Positions 21,458 through 29,845 of a stretch of DNA of 64,000 bases are shown here, piece by piece. Each line of letters starts with the position of its first letter. The first letter of the stretch is position 1. A program made the position numbers and the translations under genes. This stretch comes from Pseudomonadota bacterium (GTDB taxonomy: Bacteria > Pseudomonadota > Alphaproteobacteria > Rhizobiales > Xanthobacteraceae): contig JAEWFG010000012.1 in the NCBI GenBank assembly GCA_023388935.1, positions 7,728 through 71,727 of the forward strand. The letters are read 5' to 3'. The notes beneath the pieces were generated by a model. The model searched no databases. It saw nothing but the letters and a program-made list of their open reading frames with translations, and was not told where the DNA came from.

Positions 21458-21661
21458 ATGGACGTCGTGTGGAGCATGGTCACATTCATCGGCCAGGCCG
21501 TCGAGGCGATTTTCAGCTATGTCGAGCATCATCATTGGATCTTCGCGTTCCTTGCCGGTGGCTACGTCTTCTATCTCCACGACCGCTCCGTACACGCGCG
21601 GTTCGATGCGCTCGACAAGCGCATCGACGAAATCCGCAAGCGGCTTGCCATCGAATATTGA
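21458..21661 (+). CDS. small single-pass membrane protein
   Basis: A 67-residue protein I do not recognise. GGGAGG seven bases before the ATG at 21458 is an excellent ribosome-binding site and decides the start; the open frame reaches back to 21380. One or two hydrophobic stretches (about 4-42, with an H-H-H-W turn) are followed by a charged amphipathic helix (RFDALDKRIDEIRKRL) that could form a coiled coil. It lies divergent from the aminopeptidase gene and upstream of the metallophosphoesterase, with no visible functional link. Confidence 0.7.
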   Translation: MDVVWSMVTFIGQAVEAIFSYVEHHHWIFAFLAGGYVFYLHDRSVHARFDALDKRIDEIRKRLAIEY

Positions 21662-21907
21662 TCGGGCGCGCGAAACCATCGTCGCGCGGATCTCGTACCT
21701 GTGTTGAGAACCGTCGTTCACGAGAGCGCGGCTGCGGGGCTTTACTAGCGCTGCGGTTGTGGCATTATTGGTTGGTATTTAAAATTGTGACGTGCGGTTC
21801 TGCACGTATCGGGTTCATCCTTGCCCGGACTAGTGCCTGAACCTGATCGTCGAAGGCAATTTATTTCATCGTTTGGGCGGCGCAGCATTCGCATTGAGCG
21901 GCGCAAA

Positions 21908-23410
21908 ATGGATAGATCGTTCGTTATTGCGCAGATTTCCGACCTGCATCTGGACGGATCAGGCCGGCTGCTTGCGACCATCGAGGCCCTCATCGCCGCT
22001 CTCCGAGAAAGGATGGCGGACTTCGCGGACGTTCCCGATCGCATCATGCTGATCACAGGCGATCTCGTGCACGATCCAACGCCGCGCGCGCTCGACGAAG
22101 CGCTCGCAGTCATCGCGTCCTTCCGGCAGACCGGGATGTTCACCGACATTCAGGCGATCGCGGGCAATCACGACGTCAAGCGCCCGAGCCAGCTTGCGGG
22201 CCGTCACGACGTCTATGATTACCTGCACCTGCCGCGTACCTCGAAAAGCGTCTATTATCGCCGGGCTGGCCTCGATCTGGTCCTGCTGGATTCCAACCGC
22301 GCGAGCCTCACGACGCTTGCGAGCGGTAATGTCGATCAGGCAGCCTACCACGCCATAGTTGCGGATTCCGCCAGGCTGAGCGTCGAACTCGCGGGCAGCC
22401 TTGGGTCGGTTGGACGCGCCGATTACGCGGAGCCGGCGGAAAACCTGGTGCGCGTGCTGGCGCTGCACCATCATCCCCTGCCGCAGGCGACCGGTGAAGG
22501 AAAGCGGTTTCTCGGTGTACCCGACGAGCCGCTGATGTATCTCGCCGCGCCCGCGACCTTCCTCGAAGCGGCCACCTCGCTCAACGTCAGTCTGGTTCTG
22601 CACGGTCACCGACATGTCGAGGGGCTGACCCGCTATTCGATCCCCGATCCGCGTGCCACGCTGAGCGGAGGTGATGAGGCGTTCTGGCGCACGATCTATG
22701 TGTTATCCTGTCCGTCCTCGACCGGACAAGCCGGTGACGATGCCGGTTTCAACATCATCCATTTCGGCTCCACGTCCCGGGCCGATTGCGCGGAGTACCA
22801 GTTCGCGATCGCCCGCTATTCGCGGTCGCGCAACGATGGCGAATTCGGGCTGCTCGACTCGAATCTGCCGGACGGCATCATCAGGTTGCCGGCAGGGCGG
22901 GATTTTTCCCGTGACCCGGCGTTCCAATCGATGATCGAGATCGCTTCGATCGCGACGCTGAAGCGGGATCAGGTCGTGCTACTGGCCCGCCGGCTTCTGA
23001 CGCGCCGCGCCTTCTATGCTGGCGGCGAGGCGCGCTGGACGAATGCGCTCCACACCTATCTCGTCACCTCCCATGCCTGGGCCGATCTCGACCGCAAATT
23101 TGCAAGGTCGGGACGCAAGCATGACGTCGAGGCGCTGGCCGCGGTGACGGTGCTGCTCCGCCGGTTGATCGAGCAATCCGCGGATGTGCTCGGCATCGAC
23201 GACGTTCAGCTCGATGAGCTCCGCGCAAAGCGTCTGGTCAATCGCGACGATCTTCGGCGCGAACTGCCGGGCTCGCCGCGTGCGGGCATCGATGTCGAGG
23301 CGCAGGCACTGCAAACGCTGCAATTGCTGCGGGACCTGAACGAGCGGGTGAAGGAGCTCGGCCTCGATCTCGGTCTCGGCGGAGAGGTGCCGTCGCAGAC
23401 GCCGCCATGA
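21908..23410 (+). CDS. calcineurin-like metallophosphoesterase with unassigned C-terminal region
   Basis: The N-terminal part of the 500-residue product (about 5-245) carries the full two-metal phosphoesterase set: D12-x-H14, G51-D52, G86-N87-H88, H187-H-H and H232-G-H234-x-H236. It should hydrolyse a phosphomono- or diester. The region from about 300 to 500 is mainly helical, ends in a Leu-rich segment that may form a coiled coil, and matches nothing I know. The ATG at 21908 is preferred, since the upstream extension from 21821 is basic and unlike the family. No signal peptide. It sits alone, before tadD; substrate unknown. Confidence 0.8.
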   Translation: MDRSFVIAQISDLHLDGSGRLLATIEALIAALRERMADFADVPDRIMLITGDLVHDPTPRALDEALAVIASFRQTGMFTDIQAIAGNHDVKRPSQLAGRHDVYDYLHLPRTSKSVYYRRAGLDLVLLDSNRASLTTLASGNVDQAAYHAIVADSARLSVELAGSLGSVGRADYAEPAENLVRVLALHHHPLPQATGEGKRFLGVPDEPLMYLAAPATFLEAATSLNVSLVLHGHRHVEGLTRYSIPDPRATLSGGDEAFWRTIYVLSCPSSTGQAGDDAGFNIIHFGSTSRADCAEYQFAIARYSRSRNDGEFGLLDSNLPDGIIRLPAGRDFSRDPAFQSMIEIASIATLKRDQVVLLARRLLTRRAFYAGGEARWTNALHTYLVTSHAWADLDRKFARSGRKHDVEALAAVTVLLRRLIEQSADVLGIDDVQLDELRAKRLVNRDDLRRELPGSPRAGIDVEAQALQTLQLLRDLNERVKELGLDLGLGGEVPSQTPP

Positions 23411-23428
23411 GGGACAGGCAGGCTGACA

Positions 23429-23443
23429 TTAACCGGCCGTTAG
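23429..23443 (+). promoter_or_regulatory. candidate CtrA-type site upstream of tadD
   Basis: TTAA-ccggccg-TTAG, one base from the alphaproteobacterial CtrA consensus TTAA-N7-TTAA, lies about 60 bases before tadD. CtrA drives pilin genes in Caulobacter, so the context is suitable; a single near-match is weak evidence. Confidence 0.35.
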
Positions 23444-23503
23444 GGTTAACAGTCTATTGCTGGCGCGTTCCGCTCGATCAATCGGCTCGAGAGTCAAAGC
23501 GTC

Positions 23504-24304
23504 ATGCGTCAACGGTTCAGTCTTACGCGGCTTCTTGCGTCCACGTCGCTGATCGCGGCGATCGCCATGGGCCTTGGTGGCTGCACGGCCATGCCGAAAT
23601 TCTCCGACGTTACGGGGTCGGTCGGGCCACGGGCGGAGGCCGCCCCCGTCGATCCCGCGCGCGCCGTCGAAGTCTATGGCGAGCGCTACCGCGCCAATCC
23701 CAAGGACGCCGATGGGGCGCTCGCCTATGGCCAGGCCTTGCGCGCCAACGGTCAGCGCGCCCAGGCCGTCGCCGTGCTCGAGCAGGCGACCATCGCCAAT
23801 CCCGGCAACAAGGCGCTGCTCGCCCAGTACGGCCGCGCGCTCGCCGACAACGGCAATTTCCAGCAGGCCTTCGACGTGCTGTCGAAAGCGCATTCGCCCG
23901 ACAATCCGGACTGGCGTCTGCTCTCGGTGCAGGGCACCGCGCTCGATCAGATGGGCCGTCACGAGGAGGCGCGCGCCTATTATGCGAGCGCGCTCAAGAT
24001 CGCGCCCGGAGATCCCGGCGTGCTCTCCAATCTCGGCCTGTCCTACATGCTGTCGAAGGACCTGCCCAAGGCGGAAGAGGCACTGAGGCAGGCCTACGCC
24101 TCGCCGCGCGCGAGCGCGCGAGTGCGGCAGAACCTCGGCCTGGTCGTCGGTATCCAGGGCCGCTTCGCCGAAGCCGAGACCATTGTGAAGGCGGACCTGC
24201 CGCCGGACCAGGCCGCGGCCAATGTCGCCTATCTCAAGGAAATGCTGAATCGCAGCGGCACTCCCAAGCGGACGCCGGTCGCCTCGCTTGGCCAGCCCGA
24301 CTGA
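23504..24304 (+). CDS. tadD: Tad pilus assembly lipoprotein TadD (TPR)
   Basis: Outer-membrane-directed lipoprotein that acts as a pilotin-like assembly factor for the Tad secretin. The 266-residue product has a type II signal peptide whose lipobox (L-G-G-C) ends at Cys27. Four or so tetratricopeptide repeats follow between about 55 and 235 (for example ALAYGQALRANGQRAQAV and GVLSNLGLSYMLSKDL). It is convergent with tadC, the last gene of the minus-strand pilus operon. Confidence 0.9.
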   Translation: MRQRFSLTRLLASTSLIAAIAMGLGGCTAMPKFSDVTGSVGPRAEAAPVDPARAVEVYGERYRANPKDADGALAYGQALRANGQRAQAVAVLEQATIANPGNKALLAQYGRALADNGNFQQAFDVLSKAHSPDNPDWRLLSVQGTALDQMGRHEEARAYYASALKIAPGDPGVLSNLGLSYMLSKDLPKAEEALRQAYASPRASARVRQNLGLVVGIQGRFAEAETIVKADLPPDQAAANVAYLKEMLNRSGTPKRTPVASLGQPD

Positions 24305-24363
24305 TCAGACAGATTGTCTCGACTTGAAGCTGCAGCGCGCACCGCGCGCGGCCCGCGTCCCCG

Positions 24364-25338
24364 TCAATGCAGCTCAGTGATCTTGATGCCGGTCGGTCCG
24401 AGAATGACGACGAACAGCACGGGCAGGAAGAACAGGATCATCGGGACCGTCAGTTTCGGCGGCAGCGCGGCGGCCTTCTTCTCGGCCTCGTTCATGCGCA
24501 TGTCGCGGTTTTCCTGTGCCATGACGCGCAGGGAATGCCCGAGCGGGGTCCCGTAGCGTTCCGCCTGCTGAAGCGCGAGACACACCGACTTGACGCCCTC
24601 GAGCCCGGTACGCCGCGCCAGGTTCTCATAAGCGACCTTGCGATCCTGCAGATAGGATAGTTCGGCCGTGGTCAGGGTGAACTCTTCCGACAGGGCGATC
24701 GACTGGCCCACGATTTCGGTGGCGACTTTCCTGAACGCCATTTCGACCGACATGCCGGATTCGATGCAGATCAGGAGCAGGTCGAGCGCGTCGGGAAAGG
24801 CGCGTTTGATCGAGAGCTGGCGCTTGGAGATCGCGTTCTTGAGGAACAGCATCGGCGCCTGGAGGCCGAGATAGGCTGCGCCGACGCAGATGCCGATCTT
24901 GATCGGCATCGGCCGCTCCATATGCGCGATCAGGAACACGTAGACGACCGAGCCGACGAGCAGCACGAGCGGGGCCACCATGCGGGCAAACAGGAAGGTG
25001 ATGTAGGGTGCCTGGCCGCGATATCCCGCCATAATCAGCTTGTCGCGCGCGGCTTCCTGCGCGAGCCATTTGGTGAGGTTGAAGTCTTCGACAACCTTGG
25101 AGACGAGTTGCTTCGGCGTCTGGCGGAGCGAGACCTTATCGCTCTTGTTGAGGCGCTCACGCTCGCGCTGCCGGATGCGCTCGCGCTCGCTCGCCACCGC
25201 CTTCATGCGCTTTGAAAGACCCTCGCCGGCGAACAGCGGCATCACCAGCGTATAGACGGTGGCGCTGGCGGCGATGGCCGCCAGCAGCATGGTCATGAAA
25301 CGGACGTCATGCAGTTTCGAGACGAGAAATTCGACCAT
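24364..25338 (-). CDS. tadC: Tad inner-membrane platform protein TadC
   Basis: Type II secretion F-domain protein that forms the inner-membrane platform with TadB and works with the CpaF ATPase. The 324-residue product has N-terminal helices (about 12-32 and 115-155), the cytoplasmic F domain with LDLLLICIESGMSVEMAF (about 190-207) and a C-terminal helix near 295-315. It lies nine bases downstream of tadB and ends the operon. Confidence 0.93.
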   Translation of the reverse strand: MVEFLVSKLHDVRFMTMLLAAIAASATVYTLVMPLFAGEGLSKRMKAVASERERIRQRERERLNKSDKVSLRQTPKQLVSKVVEDFNLTKWLAQEAARDKLIMAGYRGQAPYITFLFARMVAPLVLLVGSVVYVFLIAHMERPMPIKIGICVGAAYLGLQAPMLFLKNAISKRQLSIKRAFPDALDLLLICIESGMSVEMAFRKVATEIVGQSIALSEEFTLTTAELSYLQDRKVAYENLARRTGLEGVKSVCLALQQAERYGTPLGHSLRVMAQENRDMRMNEAEKKAAALPPKLTVPMILFFLPVLFVVILGPTGIKITELH

Positions 25339-25347
25339 ACGCCACCG

Positions 25348-26325
25348 TCAGAAATCGAAGTTGATCATCTTCTTCATCACCATGATGCCGATCGACATCC
25401 AGACGACGCAGCCGACCAGCATGAGCTGGCCGGTGGGATGGGTCCACAGAAGCGAGATGTAGTGCGGCGTCGTGAGATAGACCAGGAACATCACGATCGG
25501 TGGCAGCGAGCCGATGATGCCAGCCGAGGCCTTGGCTTCCATCGACATCGCCTGGATTTTTTCCTTCATCTTCTTGCGGTCGCGCAGCACCTTGGAGAGG
25601 TTGCCGAGCGCTTCGGAGAGGTTGCCGCCGGACTTCTGCTGGATCGAGATGACGATGCCGAAGAAATTGGCCTCCGGAAGCGGCATACGCTCATAGAGAC
25701 GCGAGCAGGCCTCGCCGAGCGGCATGCCGATCGCCTGCGTCTCGATGATGGCCAGGAATTCGCTGCGCAACGGCTCGGGCGAGTCGGCCGCGACGACCTT
25801 GATCGATTCGAACAGCGGCAGGCCCGCCTTGATGCCGCGGACGATGACGTCGACCGCGTCCGGCAACGCCGCCAGGAATTTGGCTTCGCGACGCTTCTTC
25901 AGGAAGCCGAGGGCCCAACGCGGCAGGCCGAAGCCTCCGGCAAAGGCGAGGCCGGCGGCGCCGAGCATGCCGCCCCCGACGAACAGGGCGGCTGCGGCCA
26001 GCACACCCGCCACGACGGCCGACACGATCCAGAATTTCTGCGGTGTCCAGCCGAGCCCGGCCTGCGACAGGCGGACGCTGAGCGGGACGCTCTTCTCCTG
26101 CTGCCGCCGCGCCTCGAGATCCTTGAGCGAAGTCTCGACCTGCTCACGGCGCGATCGCTGGGTCTTCTCGGTCTGCTTGGCTGCTGGCGCGTCGGCACGC
26201 GCGATCGAGGCGCGGCGGCCTTCCGCCTTCCGTTCCCCGGACAGCAGTGGATAAAGGAAGACCCAGGCGATGCCGCCGACGGCGGCAGTGGCGAGGAAGG
26301 CGAGGGCGAGGACCTGCATGTTCAT
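25348..26325 (-). CDS. tadB: Tad inner-membrane platform protein TadB
   Basis: Partner of TadC in the Tad platform. The 325-residue product has an N-terminal helix, a charged segment rich in Arg/Glu (about 30-75), paired helices around 95-130, the F domain with VDVIVRGIKAGLPLFESIK and SGGNLSEALGNLS, and C-terminal helices. Start at M1 or M3 is uncertain by two codons. It follows cpaF by 16 bases. Confidence 0.93.
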   Translation of the reverse strand: MNMQVLALAFLATAAVGGIAWVFLYPLLSGERKAEGRRASIARADAPAAKQTEKTQRSRREQVETSLKDLEARRQQEKSVPLSVRLSQAGLGWTPQKFWIVSAVVAGVLAAAALFVGGGMLGAAGLAFAGGFGLPRWALGFLKKRREAKFLAALPDAVDVIVRGIKAGLPLFESIKVVAADSPEPLRSEFLAIIETQAIGMPLGEACSRLYERMPLPEANFFGIVISIQQKSGGNLSEALGNLSKVLRDRKKMKEKIQAMSMEAKASAGIIGSLPPIVMFLVYLTTPHYISLLWTHPTGQLMLVGCVVWMSIGIMVMKKMINFDF

Positions 26326-26341
26326 GGCGGCGCTGACCTGC

Positions 26342-27805
26342 TCACGTCTTCGACGTCACTTCCGCCGCGTCGAGCGCAGCGGCAAGGCGCTTCTCCTCGC
26401 CGTAATAGCGGGCGCGTTCCCAAAACTTCGGGCGGCCGATGCCGGTTGAGCGGTGCTGGCCGATGATCTTGCCGTTGGCATCTTCGCCGATCAGGTCGTA
26501 GAGGAAGATGTCCTGGGTGATGATAGTGTCGCCTTCCATGCCCATCACCTCGGTGATGTGGGTGATGCGGCGCGAACCGTCGCGCAGGCGCGCGGCCTGG
26601 ACGATGACGTCGATCGAGGCGCAGATCATCTCGCGGATGGTTCGCGAGGGAAGCGAAAAGCCGCCCATCGTGATCATGGATTCGCAGCGCGACAGCGCCT
26701 CGCGCGGATTGTTGGCGTGGAGCGTACCCATTGAGCCGTCGTGGCCGGTGTTCATGGCCTGCAACAGGTCGAAAGCCTCGGGGCCGCGGACTTCGCCGAC
26801 GATGATGCGTTCGGGGCGCATACGCAGGCAGTTGCGCACCAGCTCGCGCATGGTGACCTGGCCTTCGCCTTCGATGTTGGGCGGACGGGTTTCGAGCCGC
26901 ACCACGTGAGGCTGCTGCAGCTGCAGTTCGGCTGCGTCCTCGCAGGTGATGACGCGTTCGTCGTGCTCGATGTAGTTGGTCAGACAGTTGAGCAGCGTGG
27001 TCTTGCCCGAGCCGGTACCGCCGGAGATCAGCACGTTGCAGCGTACGCGGCCGATGATCTGGAGGATCTCGGCGCCCTCCGGCGAGATCGCGCCGAACTT
27101 GACGAGCTGATCCAGCGTCAGCTTGTCCTTCTTGAACTTGCGGATGGTGAGCGCAGGACCGTCGATCGAGAGCGGCGGCACGATGGCGTTGACGCGGGAG
27201 CCGTCGGCGAGGCGAGCGTCGCAGATCGGCGAGGATTCGTCGACGCGCCGGCCAACCTGGCTGACGATGCGCTGGCAGATGTTGAGGAGCTGCTGGTTGT
27301 CGCGGAAGCGGATTCCGGTTCGCTGAATTTTGCCGCCGACTTCGATGAAGACGGTGCCGGCCCCATTCACCATGATGTCGGCGATGTCGTCGCGCGCGAG
27401 CAGAGGCTCGAGCGGACCGTAGCCGAGCACGTCGTTGCAGATGTCGTCGAGCAGTTCCTCCTGCTCGGCGATCGACATCACGATGTTCTTGATCGCGATG
27501 ATCTCGTTGACGATGTCGCGGATTTCCTCGCGCGCCGACTCCGAATCGAGCTTGGCGAGCTGGGCGAGGTCGATGGCCTCGATCAGCGCGCCGAAGATGG
27601 TCGCCTTGACCTCGTAATAATTGTCCGAGCGTCGGGTTTCCATGGTCGGCGCAGGCTTCGCCGGGGCAAGCGGCGGCGAGGCGACAGCCGGCGGGGGCGG
27701 CGCGCGCAATACCGCGGGCGCCGGAGCCTGGGCAGGCTCTGGCGACACGGCGCCGGGCTTCGGCGCCCGAAAGTCGGTGTCTGTTCCGCTACGCTTACCG
27801 AACAC
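26342..27805 (-). CDS. cpaF: Tad pilus ATPase CpaF/TadA
   Basis: Secretion ATPase powering pilin extension and retraction. In the 487-residue product a Pro/Ala-rich N-terminal stretch (about 15-60) precedes the conserved N-domain and the core: Walker A G-G-T-G-S-G-K-T-T, the catalytic E-D-A-A-E-L-Q segment, R-P-E-R-I-I-V-G-E-V-R-G and the His box T-G-H-D-G-S. Start is a GTG with GGAG upstream. All motifs are intact. Confidence 0.95.
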   Translation of the reverse strand: MFGKRSGTDTDFRAPKPGAVSPEPAQAPAPAVLRAPPPPAVASPPLAPAKPAPTMETRRSDNYYEVKATIFGALIEAIDLAQLAKLDSESAREEIRDIVNEIIAIKNIVMSIAEQEELLDDICNDVLGYGPLEPLLARDDIADIMVNGAGTVFIEVGGKIQRTGIRFRDNQQLLNICQRIVSQVGRRVDESSPICDARLADGSRVNAIVPPLSIDGPALTIRKFKKDKLTLDQLVKFGAISPEGAEILQIIGRVRCNVLISGGTGSGKTTLLNCLTNYIEHDERVITCEDAAELQLQQPHVVRLETRPPNIEGEGQVTMRELVRNCLRMRPERIIVGEVRGPEAFDLLQAMNTGHDGSMGTLHANNPREALSRCESMITMGGFSLPSRTIREMICASIDVIVQAARLRDGSRRITHITEVMGMEGDTIITQDIFLYDLIGEDANGKIIGQHRSTGIGRPKFWERARYYGEEKRLAAALDAAEVTSKT

Positions 27806-27825
27806 TTAACAACTCCATGCGGCGG

Positions 27826-29094
27826 CTATTTTCCCCGCAACTTCTCAATCAGGGGTGAAAGCAAGGACGACTTTTGCTTCTTCGTCTCGCTGCGGCCGGT
27901 CAGGCGCTGGGCGATCTGAAGGAACATCTCGATTGACTTGTGGTTGGCCGAGATCTCCGCGATCATCTGGCCGTTGTTGGCCGCCGAGCCGAAGATCTGC
28001 GGCTCGAACGGGATCGAGACGATTGGCTGGCTCTCGATCGCCTTGGCGAACTCTCCGGCGGCGATTTCGGGCCGTTTCGGGACACCGACCTGGTTCAGGC
28101 AGTAGAGCGGCGGCCGGTCGTTGGGCCGCGAGGCCTTCAGGAGGTCGAACAGGTTCTTGGTGTTGCGCAGGTTGGCGAGGTCCGGCGCCGCCACGATGAG
28201 GATGTCGTCCGCCCCGATCAGAGCGCGCTTGGTCCAGCCCGACCACTGGTGGGGGATGTCGAGCACGATGCAGGGCATGGTGGCGCGCAGCGTGTCGAAC
28301 ACGGCGTCGAAGGCGTCAACGCCGAAATCATAGACCCGGTCGAGCGTCGCGGGCGCCGCCAGCAGACTGAGGTGGTCGGTGCATTTCGACAGCAGGCGGT
28401 CCATGAAGGCCGTATCGACGCGGTCGGGCGAGAACACGGCGTCAGCAATACCCTGCGGCGGGTCCTGATTATAGTCGAGCCCGGCGGTGCCGAAGGCGAG
28501 GTCGAGATCGGCGACGACCGCGTCCATCGCAAGGTCGCGCGCGATCGCCCAGGCGACGTTATGGGAGATGGTGGAAGCACCGACGCCGCCCTTTGCGCCG
28601 ACCACGGCGATGATGCGGCCGACCGCCTTGGCTTCCGGCGCCGAGAACAGGTTGCAGATCGAGCGCACCACATCGATCGCGCCGACCGGCGCGAGCACGT
28701 AGTCGCTGACACCGCGGCGCACCAGCTCGCGGTAGAGCGTGACGTCGTTGATGCGGCCGATCACGACCACCCGGGTGCCGGCGTCGCAGACGGTGGCGAG
28801 CTGGTCGAGCCCGCCCAAAATGTCGCTCCGGGCGTCGCTTTCGAGCACGATCACGTTCGGCGTGGGTGCCGAGCGGTAGGCTTCGATCGCGGCCGCCATG
28901 CCGCCCATCTGGATCTTCAGATGGGCCTTGCCGAGCCGGCGATCCTCGCCGGCCGCCTGCACCGCGGCAGCGGTCTCCACGGTCTCGCAGAAAGCCTGGA
29001 CCGACACGCGCGGTGCGGGTGCAATATGCTCCTCGACCGGCGGGAGAGATACCTCCGGCTGCTCTTCTTGAGTCTGGCGAGCGTAGTTGATCAT
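27826..29094 (-). CDS. cpaE: Tad pilus localisation ATPase CpaE/TadZ
   Basis: MinD/ParA-like protein that positions the pilus machine at the cell pole. In the 422-residue product residues about 40-155 form a receiver-like domain (VIVLESDARSDILGGL is the equivalent of the receiver core). The ATPase part follows with the deviant P-loop V-G-A-K-G-G-V-G-A-S-T, in which the usual GKT reads AST, as is common in this family. It starts within the cpaD stop (ATGA). Confidence 0.93.
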   Translation of the reverse strand: MINYARQTQEEQPEVSLPPVEEHIAPAPRVSVQAFCETVETAAAVQAAGEDRRLGKAHLKIQMGGMAAAIEAYRSAPTPNVIVLESDARSDILGGLDQLATVCDAGTRVVVIGRINDVTLYRELVRRGVSDYVLAPVGAIDVVRSICNLFSAPEAKAVGRIIAVVGAKGGVGASTISHNVAWAIARDLAMDAVVADLDLAFGTAGLDYNQDPPQGIADAVFSPDRVDTAFMDRLLSKCTDHLSLLAAPATLDRVYDFGVDAFDAVFDTLRATMPCIVLDIPHQWSGWTKRALIGADDILIVAAPDLANLRNTKNLFDLLKASRPNDRPPLYCLNQVGVPKRPEIAAGEFAKAIESQPIVSIPFEPQIFGSAANNGQMIAEISANHKSIEMFLQIAQRLTGRSETKKQKSSLLSPLIEKLRGK

Positions 29095-29825
29095 TTGCCG
29101 GTGTCGCTTAGTTTGGCCTTGTCGGCGTCAGGATAGCGGATCGACGTCACGAGTCCCTTGCGATACTTTTCGAGGGTGGTGGTCTGACGCGCCGTGTAGC
29201 CCGGCGTTTCCGGTCGTGGTTGCTCGAGGTCCGTCGGATTGTCGACCATTGCCGCGAGGTTGCGCTGATAGGCGCAGCCGTAATTGTAATAGTCCTTGTT
29301 CTCGAACCAGCTCTTGTTCTTTATCGAAGGGCCGATGTCCTCCGGCCACAAGCCGCAGGGACCCGCGACCGCTGCGATCCTTGAATAGGTGAGCCGGATC
29401 GGCGGCAGGAAACGCTTGTCTTCCGGCCTGTAGGGGCGGACGCTGACGCCACGCGGCGGAATACCTGCCGCCGCCAGCATCGACTGGATCTCACGCATCG
29501 TCTCCGCGGCAGGTCGCGCATTGGGCGTGCCGGAGGGCACGTCGATATGGATGGCGCCGGTGCCCTCGCGCAGCCAGGTTGACGCGACGCCCATCACGTC
29601 GGCGCGTTGGGCGGCGGTCAATCCGCCGCGGGCGTGGCCGACGAAGACGACGATCGAGCGGTTCTGTTCCTCGATCGCGATCGGATGACGCTGCCTGTAG
29701 TCGTCCGGAATGGAGGCGGTGACCGATTCGTCGTGCTTGCAGCCACCGAGCGCGAGCGCGATGCCGACGAGCGCGCCACCGAAGCCGATGGTGCGTTTGC
29801 GAATCTGGGGTGGTGTTATGGTCAT
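29091..29825 (-). CDS. cpaD: Tad pilus assembly lipoprotein CpaD
   Basis: Periplasmic or outer-membrane component of the Tad machine. In the 244-residue product the N-terminal signal ends with L-G-G-C (Cys29), a lipobox. The family core has NYGCAYQRNLAAMVDNPTDL near residues 181-200. It follows cpaC by 20 bases and its stop overlaps cpaE. Confidence 0.92.
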   Translation of the reverse strand: MTITPPQIRKRTIGFGGALVGIALALGGCKHDESVTASIPDDYRQRHPIAIEEQNRSIVVFVGHARGGLTAAQRADVMGVASTWLREGTGAIHIDVPSGTPNARPAAETMREIQSMLAAAGIPPRGVSVRPYRPEDKRFLPPIRLTYSRIAAVAGPCGLWPEDIGPSIKNKSWFENKDYYNYGCAYQRNLAAMVDNPTDLEQPRPETPGYTARQTTTLEKYRKGLVTSIRYPDADKAKLSDTGK

Positions 29826-29845
29826 CGTGAAGTCCCCGTTCCGCT

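Noticed and set aside
19702..21840. Plus-strand 712-codon frame opposite the NlpC/P60 and aminopeptidase genes
   Set aside because: Runs across two real genes and their junction on the other strand, and has no domain pattern.
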